Source: Closterium sp. NIES-65
Taxonomy: Eukaryota > Streptophyta > Zygnematophyceae > Desmidiales > Closteriaceae
Direction of reading: 5' to 3'
NCBI GenBank assembly: GCA_948144175.1
Contig: CANXME010000222.1
Coordinates: 744,001 to 808,000, forward strand
DNA: 64,000 nucleotides
Position numbers and translations under genes: made by a program. Below the pieces are notes generated by a model that saw only the letters and a program-made list of their open reading frames with translations, made no database searches and was not told where the DNA came from. Positions 1 through 11,239 of the stretch are shown piece by piece; position 1 is the stretch's first letter, and every line of letters begins with the position of its first letter.

Positions 1-49
1 AACGGCAAGGTTCGCGGGAGGCCTAACACAAGACGCTGACTGGACATAG

Positions 50-695
50 TGCATAGGCGGGGAAGGGACAGGTGACCAAGTCGGTGGTGCCTCAGGACGG
101 TAGGGTGGGCAAGCGACCGACATGAGCACGACGCAGCAACTTGACCGGACGCCGTAACTTGACCAGACACAGCTACCAGGCGGGACATTGGGACCTGATG
201 GGGGGCAGTGACAGGGGTCGAAGGAGGACGCTGCTGCCAGTGCTACTGCTGGTCAAGCTGAAGCCTCTCTTGGGGGCCAGTGCGGAGCGTGTAGAGACCA
301 GAACCCGGCTCGAAAGGTGGCCAGAGGGGCGAACGTGTCACCGTTTACATAGCTCACAAATTCCCCAGAAGGCTCAAACCAGACACCAACGTACTGACTC
401 ACAAGAGGCCTCACGCCCACCAAGTTCCTAGCGAACGAGGGGACGTGGAGGCCTATCAGGGAACCTGAAGGGTGGCCGTGCACGGAAGCGGAGTAAAGTG
501 GCGAGCAATGACTGGTCTCAAAGTGGGATCAGCCAATGCTATAGAGACCGATGCAGGAAGCGGAGTAAGAGTCGTATGGTCGCGGAAGAAACACTGCGAT
601 GCACCAGAGTCCAGTGTAAAAGACAGCGACGCGTCCGCCGAAGTGGCACCTGGACTAGCACCTATACAAACACCTACAGTAGCAACGGGCACAAG
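50..695 (-). pseudogene. Copia protease and GAG-pre-integrase block of element A
   Basis: The minus strand shows the aspartic protease active-site trace FTLDSGAS (about 600-640), the downstream LHVPSFARNLVG stretch (LYLPSFSTNLVS in C) and a GAG-pre-integrase His motif near the left edge. The order is that of Ty1/copia pol. The copy is decayed and continues outside the window. Confidence 0.75.
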
Positions 696-1099
696 AACAA
701 CAATAGCACATTAGCTATGAACATGGGAGCAAACAGATCTAGGGGCACTATAGTCAACATCAGCATACACAGCGTGCACAGATCCTAACAGATCAAGCAA
801 CTGAGATGCAGACATATTCTACAAAGTGGGACCGTGCAAGTGAACAAGATAGAGCCACTCAGGCGCAGGGTTGTCTGCACCGTACGACGCACAAAGACGG
901 TCATTGCGCTGAGCAAAGCAGTGACCCGGTGGGTGACGGCGGCCACAGTGGTAGCCACTACGAGTTCCGGTCTGAACGAAGTACAGGCAGGGCGGGTGGG
1001 CGTCGCCACGTGACAGCGGACGCTGGCCTAGACGCTGCTGCTATATCTGCTGCTGTTGTGGCTGCTGCGAGCGCGAGGGGTACTGCTGCTGCTGCTACC

Positions 1100-2134
1100 G
1101 ATGAGCGAGGTACTAGGCTACCACTCCTGCGCCTACGGGTGGCAACCCTGCAGGTCCTTGACCACCCCTAGTGTCACCTTCACCAGCCGCATCACGCGAG
1201 CCACTAGTGGTTGCACTAGGTTCGTCACCAGCTCCTCCGCTCCCTCCACCATCGCTGGCCGCCCCACCTCCGCCGCCTCCGCTACCTCCGCTACTGCTCG
1301 CACCCTTGCCGCCCCTCCTGCCACCCCTGTCTCTGGACATTGCAGAGGTTGTGGCAGGGGCCGCGGTCTCGTCGATCGCGGTAGATGCAATGGAGGCAGT
1401 AAAGGTGGGCACCTATGGGACAGTGCACCGCTGAAACCGTAAGGGGGGCACAACGCCCAAGGCGGAAGCTACCGAGCGGAAGTTGCTCTCACCGTCCTTG
1501 AACACAGTCTCAAGTACATCGATAGTGAGCTCGTTAGGGTGCTTCAGCAGAAGCGCGTCGCGAATAGTGGCAAGGTGGTCAGGGAGGCTAGTGAGGATAA
1601 AATACATAGTGATCGCCATAGGGGGGGGGGGAGCAGTGCAAGCTGTGCATCGGCAAGGCAGCGCGGTAGCTCAAGTCTAGTGAACGCAGGTGAGTGATGA
1701 AGTCAGCAGAGCGCTCAAAGGAGGTCAGGAAACAGGAATGGGAGGAACAGGCGACCAAGTGAGACAGTGGTGGGAGTGGAGCAGCGGGCCTTAACCAAAG
1801 TGGTGAACTCGTTAGCAGAGCGAACCTGAGTGAAGTGCGCCTCCTTAGACTCAGGGAAGAGGCTGCTGAGAGTGATGCAAGCCACTGCGTTGCAGGACTT
1901 CCAAGGTGTAAGGGCAGCCCGCTCCTTTGCAAAGCGCTCTCTGTCTGCAACAGTGGGATCAGCGCCTAGTGCAACTGAGGCAGGCGGCGCAAGGAGGTCA
2001 CCGGAGGCGTGTGCCCAGAGGGTCTCGTGAGCCTGACACTGACTCTCTAATAGGCGCTGCGCATGAAGAAGCTAGACCAAGAACTCCATTGGTCTACCCT
2101 CAGCATCGAAGCGGAGAACTCTAGTGTTCCCCAT
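1100..2134 (-). pseudogene. Copia gag block of element A
   Basis: The minus-strand gag begins at 2134 with MGNTRVLRFDAEGRP, matching the MATPSVLAFDAEGRA start of element C. Further left it shows the SYRAALP and LTSLPDHL stretches (RYRAALP and VTRLPDSL in C) and a low-complexity segment. This is the capsid-type UBN2/gag domain of Ty1/copia. It is broken in several places and is a fossil. Confidence 0.75.
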
Positions 2135-2139
2135 AGCTG

Positions 2140-2853
2140 ACTAGGTAGTGGGGGAGGATGCGGCTGCCATCTGCCGAGAAAGCCTGAGCATAGTAGGTAG
2201 GCTGCGCAGGACGGGCAAGTCGAAAGGCAGAACGCGACCGGTAGGGCGCAGAGCGCGACGGCAGGGTGCAGGGTGTGACGGCAAGGCGCGACAGCAGGGC
2301 GCGACGGTAGGGCGCGATGGCAGGGCGCGATGGCAGGGGGCAGCCGGGACTGGCGCAACACGGTGGTGCACGGGCGCAGGCGCAGGCGCGGACACGATGG
2401 GCAGGGCGCTGGACACGGGCGGAATGGGCAGGGCGCTAAGGGCGCGGACGTGCAGGGCACAACAGGCAGGGCACAAGGGGCACGGACGCGCAGGGCTCGA
2501 GGGGCGCGGACGCTTAGGGCGCTGATGGGCAGGGCGCAGGGTGTGGCGGGCAGGGCGATACGGGCGCGACGGGCGGGGAGCAACTGGCGTGACGAGCAAG
2601 GCGCTACGGACGCATACGGGCAGGGCGCAGGGAGCGCGGACGCGCAGAGCACAGGGCACGACAGTCAGGGCTCTATGGGCGCGACGGGCAAGGCACTACA
2701 AGGAGGGACTGGCGGGGCACGACGGGAGGGACCGGCGGGGCGCAACAGGCGCGACAGGCAGGGCGCTACGAGCTGGGCGCGACGGGCGCTACGGGCGCAT
2801 CGGGTGATGAAAGCGCTACGGGCGCATCGGGTGCTAAAGATGCTACGGGCGTG
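2140..2853 (-). repeat. GC-rich degenerate minisatellite leader of element A
   Basis: Between the LTR/TRIM and the gag start lies about 700 bp built from variants of a short unit such as gggcgcgacgggcagggc. Open frames on both strands here are low-complexity shadows. Elements B, C and F have a leader of the same type in the same place but with different repeat units. Confidence 0.75.
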
Positions 2854-2858
2854 GATCC

Positions 2859-3217
2859 TATCAGAATCCCAACCACTAGACCATTGGGATAAATGTGTTT
2901 GTTTGTGTAGTAGGTCCGTGCGCCCCTAACCCCCTAGATGAACGCGCATGTAACTCCTCTAGGATCAATCAGGGATCTTATAGTGCAGCTCTACTGACAC
3001 CCGCCCAAACTGAGCACATCGGCAACGGCCTTAAGTGCATACACTAGGATTGGAACCCGAGACCGCTCTAATACCATGTTAGAATCCCAACCACTAGAGC
3101 ATCGGGATGAAAGAGCTTGTTTGTGTAGCGGATCCGTGCGCCTATAACCCACAACGCGAACGCGCATGTAACCCCCCTATGATTGATCGAGGATCTCACA
3201 CTACAGCTCCACTGACA
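2859..3217 (-). mobile_element. TRIM (miniature LTR element), copy 1
   Basis: Two 141-bp direct repeats (2859-2999 and 3077-3217) flank a 77-bp internal segment, and GATCC is duplicated exactly on both sides (2854-2858 and 3218-3222). On the minus strand the LTRs run from TGTCAG to TCTGATA/TCTAACA, followed by a TGGTAT primer-site start. There is no coding capacity. tRNA-like A-box and B-box sequences lie across the LTR/internal boundary. The LTRs differ at roughly a sixth of positions, so this is an old insertion, made into the leader of element A. It belongs to the same family as 19667-20428 and 57631-57975. Confidence 0.85.
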
Positions 3218-3230
3218 GATCCTAGTCTCA

Positions 3231-3244
3231 CCTAACTGATACCA
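3231..3244 (-). other. Primer-binding site of element A
   Basis: The minus-strand sequence TGGTATCAGTTAGG lies next to the inner end of the LTR. Plant Ty1/copia elements are typically primed by initiator-Met tRNA through TGGTATCAGAGC-like sites. The first nine bases fit and the rest have drifted. Confidence 0.6.
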
Positions 3245-3354
3245 TCTCATAGTGGGAAAGGATATTGTCATTGGAATCAATTTGGGCACATATAACAAAC
3301 CCTAATGTTTGTACCTTACATAACATGCCTCACTACTGTCTGTCATATTTGACA
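3245..3354 (-). repeat. 5' LTR of element A
   Basis: Read on the minus strand the 110-bp segment begins TGTCAAATATGACAG and ends CACTATGAGA. A Met-tRNA-type primer site (TGGTATCAGTTAGG) follows at once at 3231-3244. The TGTCA(A/G) start is shared with the LTRs of B and C. The partner LTR is off the left edge, so the ends are inferred from the primer site and the family pattern. Confidence 0.65.
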
Positions 3355-3366
3355 GTTGTTTGCAAC

Positions 3367-3811
3367 TGTTGGAAACAACTAATTCTAAGCGCCTCTGTCG
3401 TGTCGAAACACCAAGGCACAAGCGAAGCACAACATATCGCAGCATCAGCGAGTCAACCCTCGGAGGTTGAGCAACTGCTGGAGGTTACGCGAAAGTCAAA
3501 GGTTAGCGACCTTTGACCTGACAAGTACAACGCGACAGCAAGGACACACAATTGACTCGCTACAGAGCAGTTGCCCAAGTCGTCACTGTATCGAGCCGCA
3601 ACAGCAACAGTAAAGTAGTTATAACCGTATCTCTTCGTATTCCTTGTACTCTTATATAATCCTGTATCTCTTTGTTTCAATCACTCTACTTTGCCCTCAC
3701 ATACTAGCGCAAGGTGGTTCACAACTCTTTATTGAAACGCTTCCGCTATTACATCAGTCCTACCCAGAGTTCACCCCTGCAAAGATCCTAAGGGCTTTTC
3801 TCAGCCCAACA
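3367..3811 (+). repeat. 5' LTR of element D
   Basis: This is a 445-bp LTR with TGTT...AACA ends. It matches 23341-23787 along its whole length, with roughly twenty to twenty-five differences and small indels. A TATA-like tataatcct stretch and CT-rich sequence lie in its second half. The 5-bp duplication GCAAC precedes it. Confidence 0.92.
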
Positions 3812-3824
3812 TCGTATTAGAGCT

Positions 3825-3949
3825 TGTCAAACTTATATGCTATAGTCTGTGTAGGCTGTAGTGGGGTAGACTATATGGGGTACAACACTTCTAGGTTTCC
3901 CTACTTGTACCCACCTGCTTGCTAGTTCATTCATTCCTCATTTTTCACA
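3825..3949 (+). repeat. 5' LTR of element B
   Basis: This is a 125-bp LTR with TG...CA ends and a five-base direct duplication (GAGCT) outside. A primer-binding site follows directly. Confidence 0.92.
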
Positions 3950-3965
3950 TGATATCAGAGCAGGT
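3950..3965 (+). other. Primer-binding site of element B
   Basis: The sequence TGATATCAGAGCAGGT adjoins the LTR and differs at one base from the TGGTATCAGAGCAGG of element C. It is the plant copia site complementary to initiator-Met tRNA. Confidence 0.8.
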
Positions 3966-4019
3966 TCCCTAGTGGGAACGCTTCCTTGGGCCCACCACTG
4001 AAAATTTACTTTCATGACC

Positions 4020-4960
4020 GGAGCGCCAGTCGCTCCTGCCCGAGGCGCACCTTTTTGCCACCCTTTCCAGGCCCCTAGTTGCCCCTAGCGGCCTCGTCGC
4101 CGCACCTCACGCAGCCCCATTACCGCCCCTACGCGGCCTCGTCGTCACCCTTAGCGGCCCCGTTGCCGCCCCTAGCGGCCCAGTCGCCGCCTCACCCTAC
4201 GCGGCCCCGTCGCCGCCCCTACGCGGCCCCGTCGCCGCCCCTCCGCGGCCCCGTTGCCGCCCTTAGCGGCCCCGTCGCCGCCCCTAGCGGCCCCGTCGTC
4301 GCCTCTCACCCTACGCGGCCCCGTCGCCGCCCCTACGCGGCTCCGTCGACGCCCCTAGCGGCCACGTCGCCGCCCCTCGCGGCCCCGTCGCCGCCTCTCA
4401 CCCTACGCGGCCCCGGCGTCGCCCATACGCGGCCCCATCACCGCCCCTAGCGGCCCCGTTGCCGCCCCTACCGGCCCCGTCGCCGCCTCTCACCCTAAGC
4501 GGCCCTGTCACCGCCTCTAACCCTAAGCGGCCCCGTCGCTGCCCCTAATCGGCCCCGTCGCCGCCCCTAAGCGGCCCCGTTGCCGCCCCTACGCGTCCCT
4601 GTCGCCGCCTCTAAGCGGCCCTGTCGCCGCCACTACACGGCCCCGTCGCCCCTCCCCTCCCTAAGCGGCCCCGTCGCCGCCCCTAGCGGCCCCAACGCCG
4701 CCCCTACCGAGCAGCCCAGCAGCTGAGCCGCCCAACAGCAGAGCCGCCGAGCCGTCCAGCAGCCGAGCCGCCCAACAACCGAGCCACCGAGCCGCCCAGC
4801 AGCCGAGCCGCCGAGCCGCCGAGAAGCCGAGCCGTCGAGCCGCCGAGCCGCCCAGCAGCCGAGCCGCTGAGCTGCCCAGAAGCCGAACCGCCGAGCCGCT
4901 TGACAGCCGAGCCGCCCAGCAGCCGAGCCGCCCTGCCGTCGAGCCGCTCCTCGTCCTACC
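4020..4960 (+). repeat. GC-rich minisatellite leader of element B
   Basis: The first part (about 4080-4700) repeats a roughly 20-bp unit of the type gcggccccgtcgccgcc(cta). The second part (about 4700-4945) repeats gccgagccgcccagca. It separates the primer site from the gag start at 5023. Long open frames here come from the repeat and are not genes. Confidence 0.85.
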
Positions 4961-5022
4961 GGTGCGCCCCAGCCCTACTTACTCGGACTGGTGAGCTCAC
5001 TCCTTGCTAGGCCACTGCAGTC

Positions 5023-6270
5023 ATGGCTACCCCCAGTGTTCTTACCTTTGATACTAAGGGTCGTGCTGTTGACTTTGAGGTCTGGGTCGATGACCTCCAG
5101 CTGTTCCTCCAATGCGATAGGGCAGACGGCCTCTCCCTGTTCGACCTCACCTCTAGGTGCCTCCCCTGCCCCGCCTGCTACTGCTGACAGCACTGTTCGC
5201 TCATAGTGGGCAACACGCGATGCTGCTACCACTTACCGACCACTGAGCGTGCGCACTTTAGCCAGTACAAGAGTGCTCAGACCTTGTACAACGCTGTAGT
5301 TGCACGCTACTCTTCCCCTGCCACTGCTGCACTGAGCCGCCTCATGCTACCGTACCTCTTCCCTGACCTTGCTGCCTTTCCCATAGTCGCTGACCTCATT
5401 ACGCACCTCCGCACTAGTGACACTCGCTACCGCGCTGCGCTTCCTACTAAGTTCTGCGCCAAGAACCCCCCCCCCCCATGTACATCACCCTCTACTACAT
5501 AGTCACCCAGCTCCCTGACTCTCTTCGCTTAGTCAGGGACCACTTCCTCTCAGTTTGCCCCACCACACTCACCATTGACCTCCTCGAGGAGCGCCTCCTA
5601 GCAGTAGAGAAGAGCATAGTTGCTGTAGGAGCCTCTCGTGGTAGCCCTCGCACCCTCGTCTTTGAAGGGTGTTCCCCATCCCCCCTCTTGCCCTCTGTTG
5701 CTTCTACTGCTGCCGCCGACCTCGTTGGTTTCTACGGGGTCGGCGCTGCGTCTGCCCCTAGGGAGAGACGCTGCACCGGCAAGGGCAAGGGGGGCAAGGG
5801 AGCTGGACGGGCTAGCGGGGGCGGTGGAGGTGGTGGTGGAGGCAGTGGAGGGGGCGGGGGTGGTGGTGGGAGTGGTGGCGGGGGTGGCGGCGGTGGTGGT
5901 AGCAGTGGAGGCGGAGGAGGCGGCAGTGGTGGCGGAGGGAGCGGAGGCGGCGGAGGTGGCGGAGGCGGCGGAGGTGGCGGAGGCGGCGGAGGCGTCGGCG
6001 GCGGCGGTGGAGCTGGTCGCGACTCTGCGCAGACGAGTGGGTCCGGTGGTGGTCCGCGCCAGCAGCAGCTGCGCAGTCGTGAGACCCTGTCCCCTCAGCA
6101 GCTTCGTGAGTGGTACGCTGCGCGTCAGCGGCGTGGGGGTACTGGTCCCTGCACTTACGTCCTCCGTACCGGCGACCGCGCAGGTGAGCAGTGCGGGGGC
6201 CCGCACTCCACCCAGCGCTGCTTCGGCCACCTGACGGACGCGTGGCGTCACCAGTTCCCTGAGGCGTAAG
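5023..6270 (+). pseudogene. Gag block of element B
   Basis: Gag starts at the ATG at 5023 (MATPSVLTFD). The UBN2-type capsid domain shows YRAALP and VTQLPDSLR, then an arginine/lysine-rich patch (GKGKGGKGAG) and about 80 residues of nearly pure glycine. A Cys/His module follows: C-TYVLRTGDRAGEQ-C-GG-x-H-x4-C, then FGHLTDAW. This module takes the place of the usual CX2CX4HX4C zinc knuckle. The block is broken in a few places. Confidence 0.8.
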
Positions 6271-6347
6271 AGATCCCTTGCTGGGGAGATCTGTCTAGGG
6301 CGGGGGTTGCCATCTTTGATCTTGAATATGATGCTATCCTTGCTGCC

Positions 6348-7850
6348 ATGTATGCTGTGTCTGCTAGTGTTGAGGGTGACTGTTACCTGTGTGTACCGCC
6401 TGACCCAGGCATTGAGGCTACTGCTCTAGGTGCTGGTGAGGCTGCTGCTCTAGGTGCTAGTGCATCTGCTGCCCCAAGTGCTAGTGCGTCTGCTGCCCCA
6501 GGTGCTGGTGAGTCTGCTCTCTCAGGTACTACGTTGGCTCAGGCGTCACACACCTTCACCCTTGACTCGGGTGCTTCCCGCTCCTTTCGAGACCGCACCA
6601 CGCTTGCGCCGCTTAGTCGGCCGATTGCAGTCTCCCTGGCGGACCCCTCTAGGGGTCCTGTCCTTGCTAGCTTCTCCACTGTCTTACCATGCCCGGCAGC
6701 CCCCTCTGGCACCCTGTCACGTCTCTACCTACCCTCGTTCTCTACAAACTTGGTGAGTGGAGCGGACCTACAGGATAGGGGGGTTGACCAGTTCACTCCT
6801 GCGAGTCAGCGGGTGACCCACTGCACGTGTGCTGGTCACCCATTCCTGCCTTGTCTCCGAGAGATGGCCTCCCGTGTCCTTGGTCACCCCTTCCTGCCTC
6901 GTCTCCGAGAGATGGCCTCCCGTGTCCTTGTCTCTGGTCTCCCCCTGTCTCTCCCTCCCCTACCTCCGGGGCCTGCCCCTACATGCGTCCCCTGCGTCGA
7001 GGGGCGACAGCGCGCCGCCCCTCACTCCTCTGAGTTTCCTCCGACAGAGGCTCCGCTGCAGACTCTCCACATGGACGTGTGGGGCCCCGCCCACGTCCGT
7101 GGACAGGGGGACGAGCGTTACTTCCTGTTGGTGGTTGACGACTACTCGCGTTACACCACAGTCTTCCCCTTGCGCAGCAAGGGTGACGTCACTGAGGTGT
7201 TGATTGACTGGATCCGCGCAGCTCGACTCCAGCTGAAGGAGAGTTTCGGCTCGGACTTTCCTGTTCTGCGTCTGCACTCTCACAAAGGCGAGGAGTTTTC
7301 CTCTGCCCGTTTGGGAGCCTTCTGTCGTGCACAGGGCATCCGCCAGACTTTCACGCTTCCGGCCTCTCCTCAGCAAAATGGGATTGCTGAGTGCCGCATT
7401 GGCATGGTCATGGACGTCGCACGTACGTCCATGATCCATGCGGCTGCCCCCCATTTTCTGTGGCTGTTTGCGGTTCAGTACGCAGCGCATCAGCTCAACC
7501 TTCAGCCCCGGGTCTCCTTACCAGAGACCTCCCCCACCTTGCGGTGGACGGGGAAGGTTGGCGATGCATCTGCGTTTTCGGTCTGGGGATCTCGGGCGTT
7601 TGTCCGCGACTTGTCTGCGGACAAGCTGTCCCCCCGTGCTGTTCCCTGCGTCTTCCTTGGCTTCCCTCCTGACGCGCCTGGTTGGCAGTTTTACCACCAC
7701 ACCTCGCGCCGTGTTCTGTCCTCCCAAGACGTCACCTTTGACGAGTCGGTACCTTACTACCGTCTCTTCCCCTACCGCACTGCGCCCCTTCCCCCGCCGC
7801 TGCTCTTCCTTGCGCCAGGTCCTCCCCCGGTAGACCCCCTCCCCCCTTAG
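6348..7850 (+). pseudogene. Protease, GAG-pre-integrase and integrase block of element B
   Basis: Traces in order: FTLDSGAS protease active site, LYLPSFSTNLVS, the C-V-P-C-V-E-G zinc-binding region, MDVWGPAHV (start of the DDE core), VVDDYSRYTTVFPL, QQNGIAE (end of the core), and the integrase C-terminal DAPGWQFYHH region. There is an internal short duplication ahead of the integrase core. It is a fossil. Confidence 0.85.
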
Positions 7851-7979
7851 GGTCCTGCCCGTCAGGTGTGTCCCAGGTAGACGCAGTCGAGCCTGATTGC
7901 CCCTGAGGGAGACTCGGATGCACCAGATATCCCGACTCCTTGATCGTACGCTGAGGCGATCGAGGGTCCCTACTCCTCA

Positions 7980-9380
7980 CAGTGGCAGTCAGCCATGGAC
8001 GCAGAGATGGCTTCCTGGAAGTCCACAGGCACCTACGTCGACAAGGTTCCCCCACCTGGGGCGAACATCGTCAGTGGCATGTGGATTTTCAGGGTGAAGC
8101 GGCCGCCGGGTTCTCCGCTTGTCTTCAAGGCGCGTTTTGTGGCTCGAGGCTTCAGTCGGCGGCAGGGAGTTGACTACTTTCAGACCTTCTCTCCCACCCC
8201 TAAGATGACCACTCTTCGGGTGCTGCTGCACATAGCCGCTCAGGGCGACTACGAGCTTCACTCTCTTGACTTCAGCACAAGCTTTCCTGCAGGGCAGCCT
8301 GCACGAGGAGATCTGGCTGCGCCGCCCACCTGGCTTCACTTGGTCGTTTCCCCTTGGTACCAAGTGGAGCCTCCAGCGGCCAGTCTACGGTCTCCGCCAG
8401 GCGCCCAGTGAGTGGCACGACACACTGAGGACTACACTTGCGGCTCTTGGGTTTGCTCCTTCTACAGCCGACTCGTCGCTGTTTCTGCGCACTGACACCT
8501 CTTTGCCGCCATTCTACATCCTCATGTACGTCGACGACTTTGTCTTTGGCACTGCTGGACTCGCCCACGTTAATTCCGAGCTACAGAAGAGACACACGTG
8601 CACAGACCTGGGTGAACTGCGCAGCTACCTTGGCTTGCAGATCACCCGGGACAGAGCACAGCGCACCATTACCCTGACTCAGTCACACATGGTGCAGCAG
8701 GTCCTTCAGCGCTTCGACTTCACGTACTCCTCGCCTCAGGCCACTCCTCTGTCTACTCGCCACTCACTCTCAGCTCTGCCTTTGGATGAGTCCGTAGAGC
8801 TGAGTGGCCCGTATCCAGAGCTTGTTGGCTGCCTCATGTACCTGATGACCTGCACACGACCTGACCTTGCATACCCTCGTAGCATCTTGGCACGCTATGT
8901 TGCTCCTGGGAGACACCGACCAGAGCACATGGCTGCAGCAAAGAGGGTGTTGCGCTACTTGTGCAGTACGTGAGGCATGGGGCTAGTGCTTGGAGGGCGA
9001 CGTCGAGTGGTCCTCACAGGTCACGCTGACGCTTCTTGGGCTGACTACCAGGCTCTGCAGCGGTCGACACAGGGTTACACCTTCAGCCATGGCACCGGCT
9101 CTGTTTCGTGGCGGTCTACCCGCTCGTCTTCTGTTCTCAGCTCCAGTTGTGAGGCTAAGATCTACGCGGGGGCCATGGCTGCACAGGAGCTACGTTGGCT
9201 CACCTACCTGCTGACTGACCTAGGAGAGCCGCCTGGTTCTCCTCCAGTTCTGTACGTAGACAACAAGGCCATGCTGGCCTTGTGTCGGGAGCACAGACTG
9301 GAGCACAGAACGAAGCACATTGCTCTTCGCTACTTCCTTGCTCGTGAGCTGCAGCAGCGTGGCCAGCTGCGCCTTGCTTA
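7980..9380 (+). pseudogene. Reverse transcriptase and RNase H block of element B
   Basis: Traces in order: MDAEMASWKSTGTY, MWIFRVKRPPGSP, RGFSRRQGVDYFQTFSPT, VYGLRQAPSEWHD, MYVDDF (catalytic YVDD), LGLQITRDRAQR, then the RNase H domain with HADASWAD and TKHIALRYFLAREL. The alga-family spacer rich in Gly/Ala found in C between integrase and RT is largely missing here. The copy is broken. Confidence 0.85.
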
Positions 9381-9688
9381 GGCCAACACTGCTGATATCT
9401 TTACCAAGGCACTTCCGCCTTGTGATCATCAGCGCTTTTGTACGTTGCTAGGTCTTGTGCCTACTTGGCCTCACTTGCTCACTTCTTGACCTTGCTTGTA
9501 CTGTGATTTTTTTATACCTGCACTTGCTTGTTTACCTATATATATTTGATCTTCCATGTGAACTGGCCTTATGGCCTTGCTCTTGTGCTCGGACTGTGTG
9601 GTGACGTTGTGATCCACCCTGAGCTTACTTTGCTTTGCTTGTTTGGTCTTGTGACCTCTTGTTCTCCCCCGCTTTGCCTATGGGGGTG

Positions 9689-9813
9689 TGTCAAACTTAT
9701 ATGCTTTAGTCTGTATAGGCTGTAGTGGGGTAGACTATATGGGGTACAACACTTCTAGGTTTTCCTACTTGTACCCACCTGCTTGCTAGTTCATTCATTC
9801 CTCATTCCTCACA
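9689..9813 (+). repeat. 3' LTR of element B
   Basis: This 125-bp copy has five differences from the 5' LTR. It is preceded by CTATGGGGGTG and followed by GAGCT. Confidence 0.92.
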
Positions 9814-9863
9814 GAGCTATCAGGGGGAATTCAACTATCAAAACACCTACAACATCAGAAGAC

Positions 9864-11020
9864 ATGGCTACTCAGAAGGAAAGGAGTTCCTCTATTGGTT
9901 CTCTTGGCACTACTCCTACTCCACCTCTTGCCTCTGGCCCACAGACAGAGGAGGGTACGGCAACAAGACCAAGGGCAACATCTACCGAGACTCGTGCGAA
10001 TCAACCTGCAGGCTTCGACTTGAGCATGATGGAGAAGTTTTTCTCCTTCATGTCCTTCTACGAACAACACCAGCAATCGGTACCTGCGTAGTCAAACAAC
10101 AGCAACAACAACAACGACGTGACTCCAATGAACCTTGACGGTTCATCCTACGCACGTGGAAATCAACAGCAGCAACCTACCTTTGCTCCGTACGAGCCCC
10201 AGCGCGGCTCCGTCAGCTTTATGCCATGACCGCAGCCTGCACCTGGACAGGAGAAACCACTCGACGCACTTCAAGTTCAGTCGCAGTTCGCGCACGTTTT
10301 AAAACTTTAGTCGTCAAGGCCTTTCGACGGAAAGGACTTCTTCACCTGGTCGTTCAAGTTCGAGTTAATGATGGAAGGCGCGCAAATTCTTGGCTTCTTC
10401 GACGGATCCCTGCCATACCCAACAAACGGCACACAGTACGAGAAGCAGCAGTACACCTATCGGTCAATGATGGCGTATACGATTCTACTGACGAACATCA
10501 CCCCGAACCAGCAGTAGAATATACGGTCTTACCGGGGATACGGCAACTCCGCCGAACTCGCATACAGCCACTTGAAGAGCCTGTATCAAGCAACAGACAG
10601 CGTTAATCAGAGTCGGCTAATGGCGCAATTGACAACAGTGGAAATGAAACCAGGCGAAAAGGGAATAGCGTATATCAGCCGCTGTTGCGAGTTGTGCGTC
10701 AAACTCTTTCGATGCGGAGGGTCGATATCTGAAGACGCCTTCGTGACAGTCATCATCGGCGGCCTCGGCCCTCAATGGCGCGCCACAAAGGCCATTCTCC
10801 GAGCTCATGGAAGAATCTCCGAGGTAGCACTCTGCGCCGAAATACACGCCGAGCAACAAGACATGGACCTGCAAGAGAAACGACACAAGAAGAAAGCATC
10901 AGTACCCGAATTCGCGTTTCACACTCAGCGACGCTACAATAACAACAACAACCAACAACAACCAAAGCCCGTACCTCCGTTCTGCCATCTCTGCAAGACG
11001 TCGAGACACCCGCGCACACC
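9864..11020 (+). pseudogene. Gag block of element D (5' part)
   Basis: The block opens with MATQKERSSSIGSL at 9864 and is followed by low-complexity Asn/Gln-rich coding and a capsid-type gag domain (YISRCCELCVKLFRCGG region) ending in a Cys/His-rich stretch. It matches the TNT1-like UBN2 gag layout. Element C is inserted at its 3' end. The block is broken and a fossil. Confidence 0.7.
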
Positions 11021-11152
11021 TGTCAGAACATTATAGCTTACTTATTTGTGTAGGCTATAGTGGGGTATCCCATAGGGGGTACAACCCAATTAGGGTTTCC
11101 TATTTGTACTCACTTCATTCATAGTCATTCCATTCTCGTTCAATTCTTCTCA
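11021..11152 (+). repeat. 5' LTR of element C
   Basis: This is a 132-bp LTR with TG...CA ends. It is flanked outside by ACACC and inside by the primer site TGGTATCAGAGCAGG. Confidence 0.94.
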
Positions 11153-11168
11153 TGGTATCAGAGCAGGT
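11153..11168 (+). other. Primer-binding site of element C
   Basis: TGGTATCAGAGCAGGT is the classic plant copia site complementary to initiator-Met tRNA, immediately after the LTR. Confidence 0.85.
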
Positions 11169-11239
11169 CCCCTCCTAGGGACTGTTCATAGGGCCTACCG
11201 AAGCGCGCCCCGAGGCGCGCGTTTTTTTTAGCGACCCTT

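Larger units (their letters stand above)
1..3354 (-). mobile_element. Copia element A, broken, minus strand, truncated by the window edge
   Basis: The element reads right to left: 5' LTR at 3245-3354, primer-binding site just inside it, a long GC-rich leader (about 2140-2853), gag from 2134 leftwards, then protease and the GAG-pre-integrase His motif (RHHRLGH-like, near 60-120), after which the window ends. The protein traces match those of elements B, C and F (FDAEGRP near the gag start; FTLDSGAS in the protease). It is a Ty1/copia fossil with many breaks, clearly the most decayed of this family here. A miniature LTR element sits in its leader at 2859-3217. Its other LTR is outside the window, so neither its target duplication nor its age can be read. 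Confidence 0.85.
3825..9813 (+). mobile_element. Copia element B, broken, nested in D
   Basis: LTRs of 125 bp each (3825-3949 and 9689-9813) start TGTCAAACTTATATGC and end CACA. GAGCT is duplicated at 3820-3824 and 9814-9818. Parts: primer site 3950-3965, GC-rich leader about 4020-4960, gag from 5023, protease to integrase about 6348-7850, reverse transcriptase and RNase H about 7980-9380, polypurine run GGGGG before the 3' LTR. The two LTRs differ at five of 125 positions (4%). B landed in D about a dozen bases after D's 5' LTR, where D's primer site should lie. It has on the order of ten breaks. Confidence 0.92.

Noticed and set aside
2047-2929. Genes of about 200 codons in the GC-rich region left of copy 1 of the TRIM
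   Set aside because: They are low-complexity frames in the leader of element A, open on both strands, with no motif.
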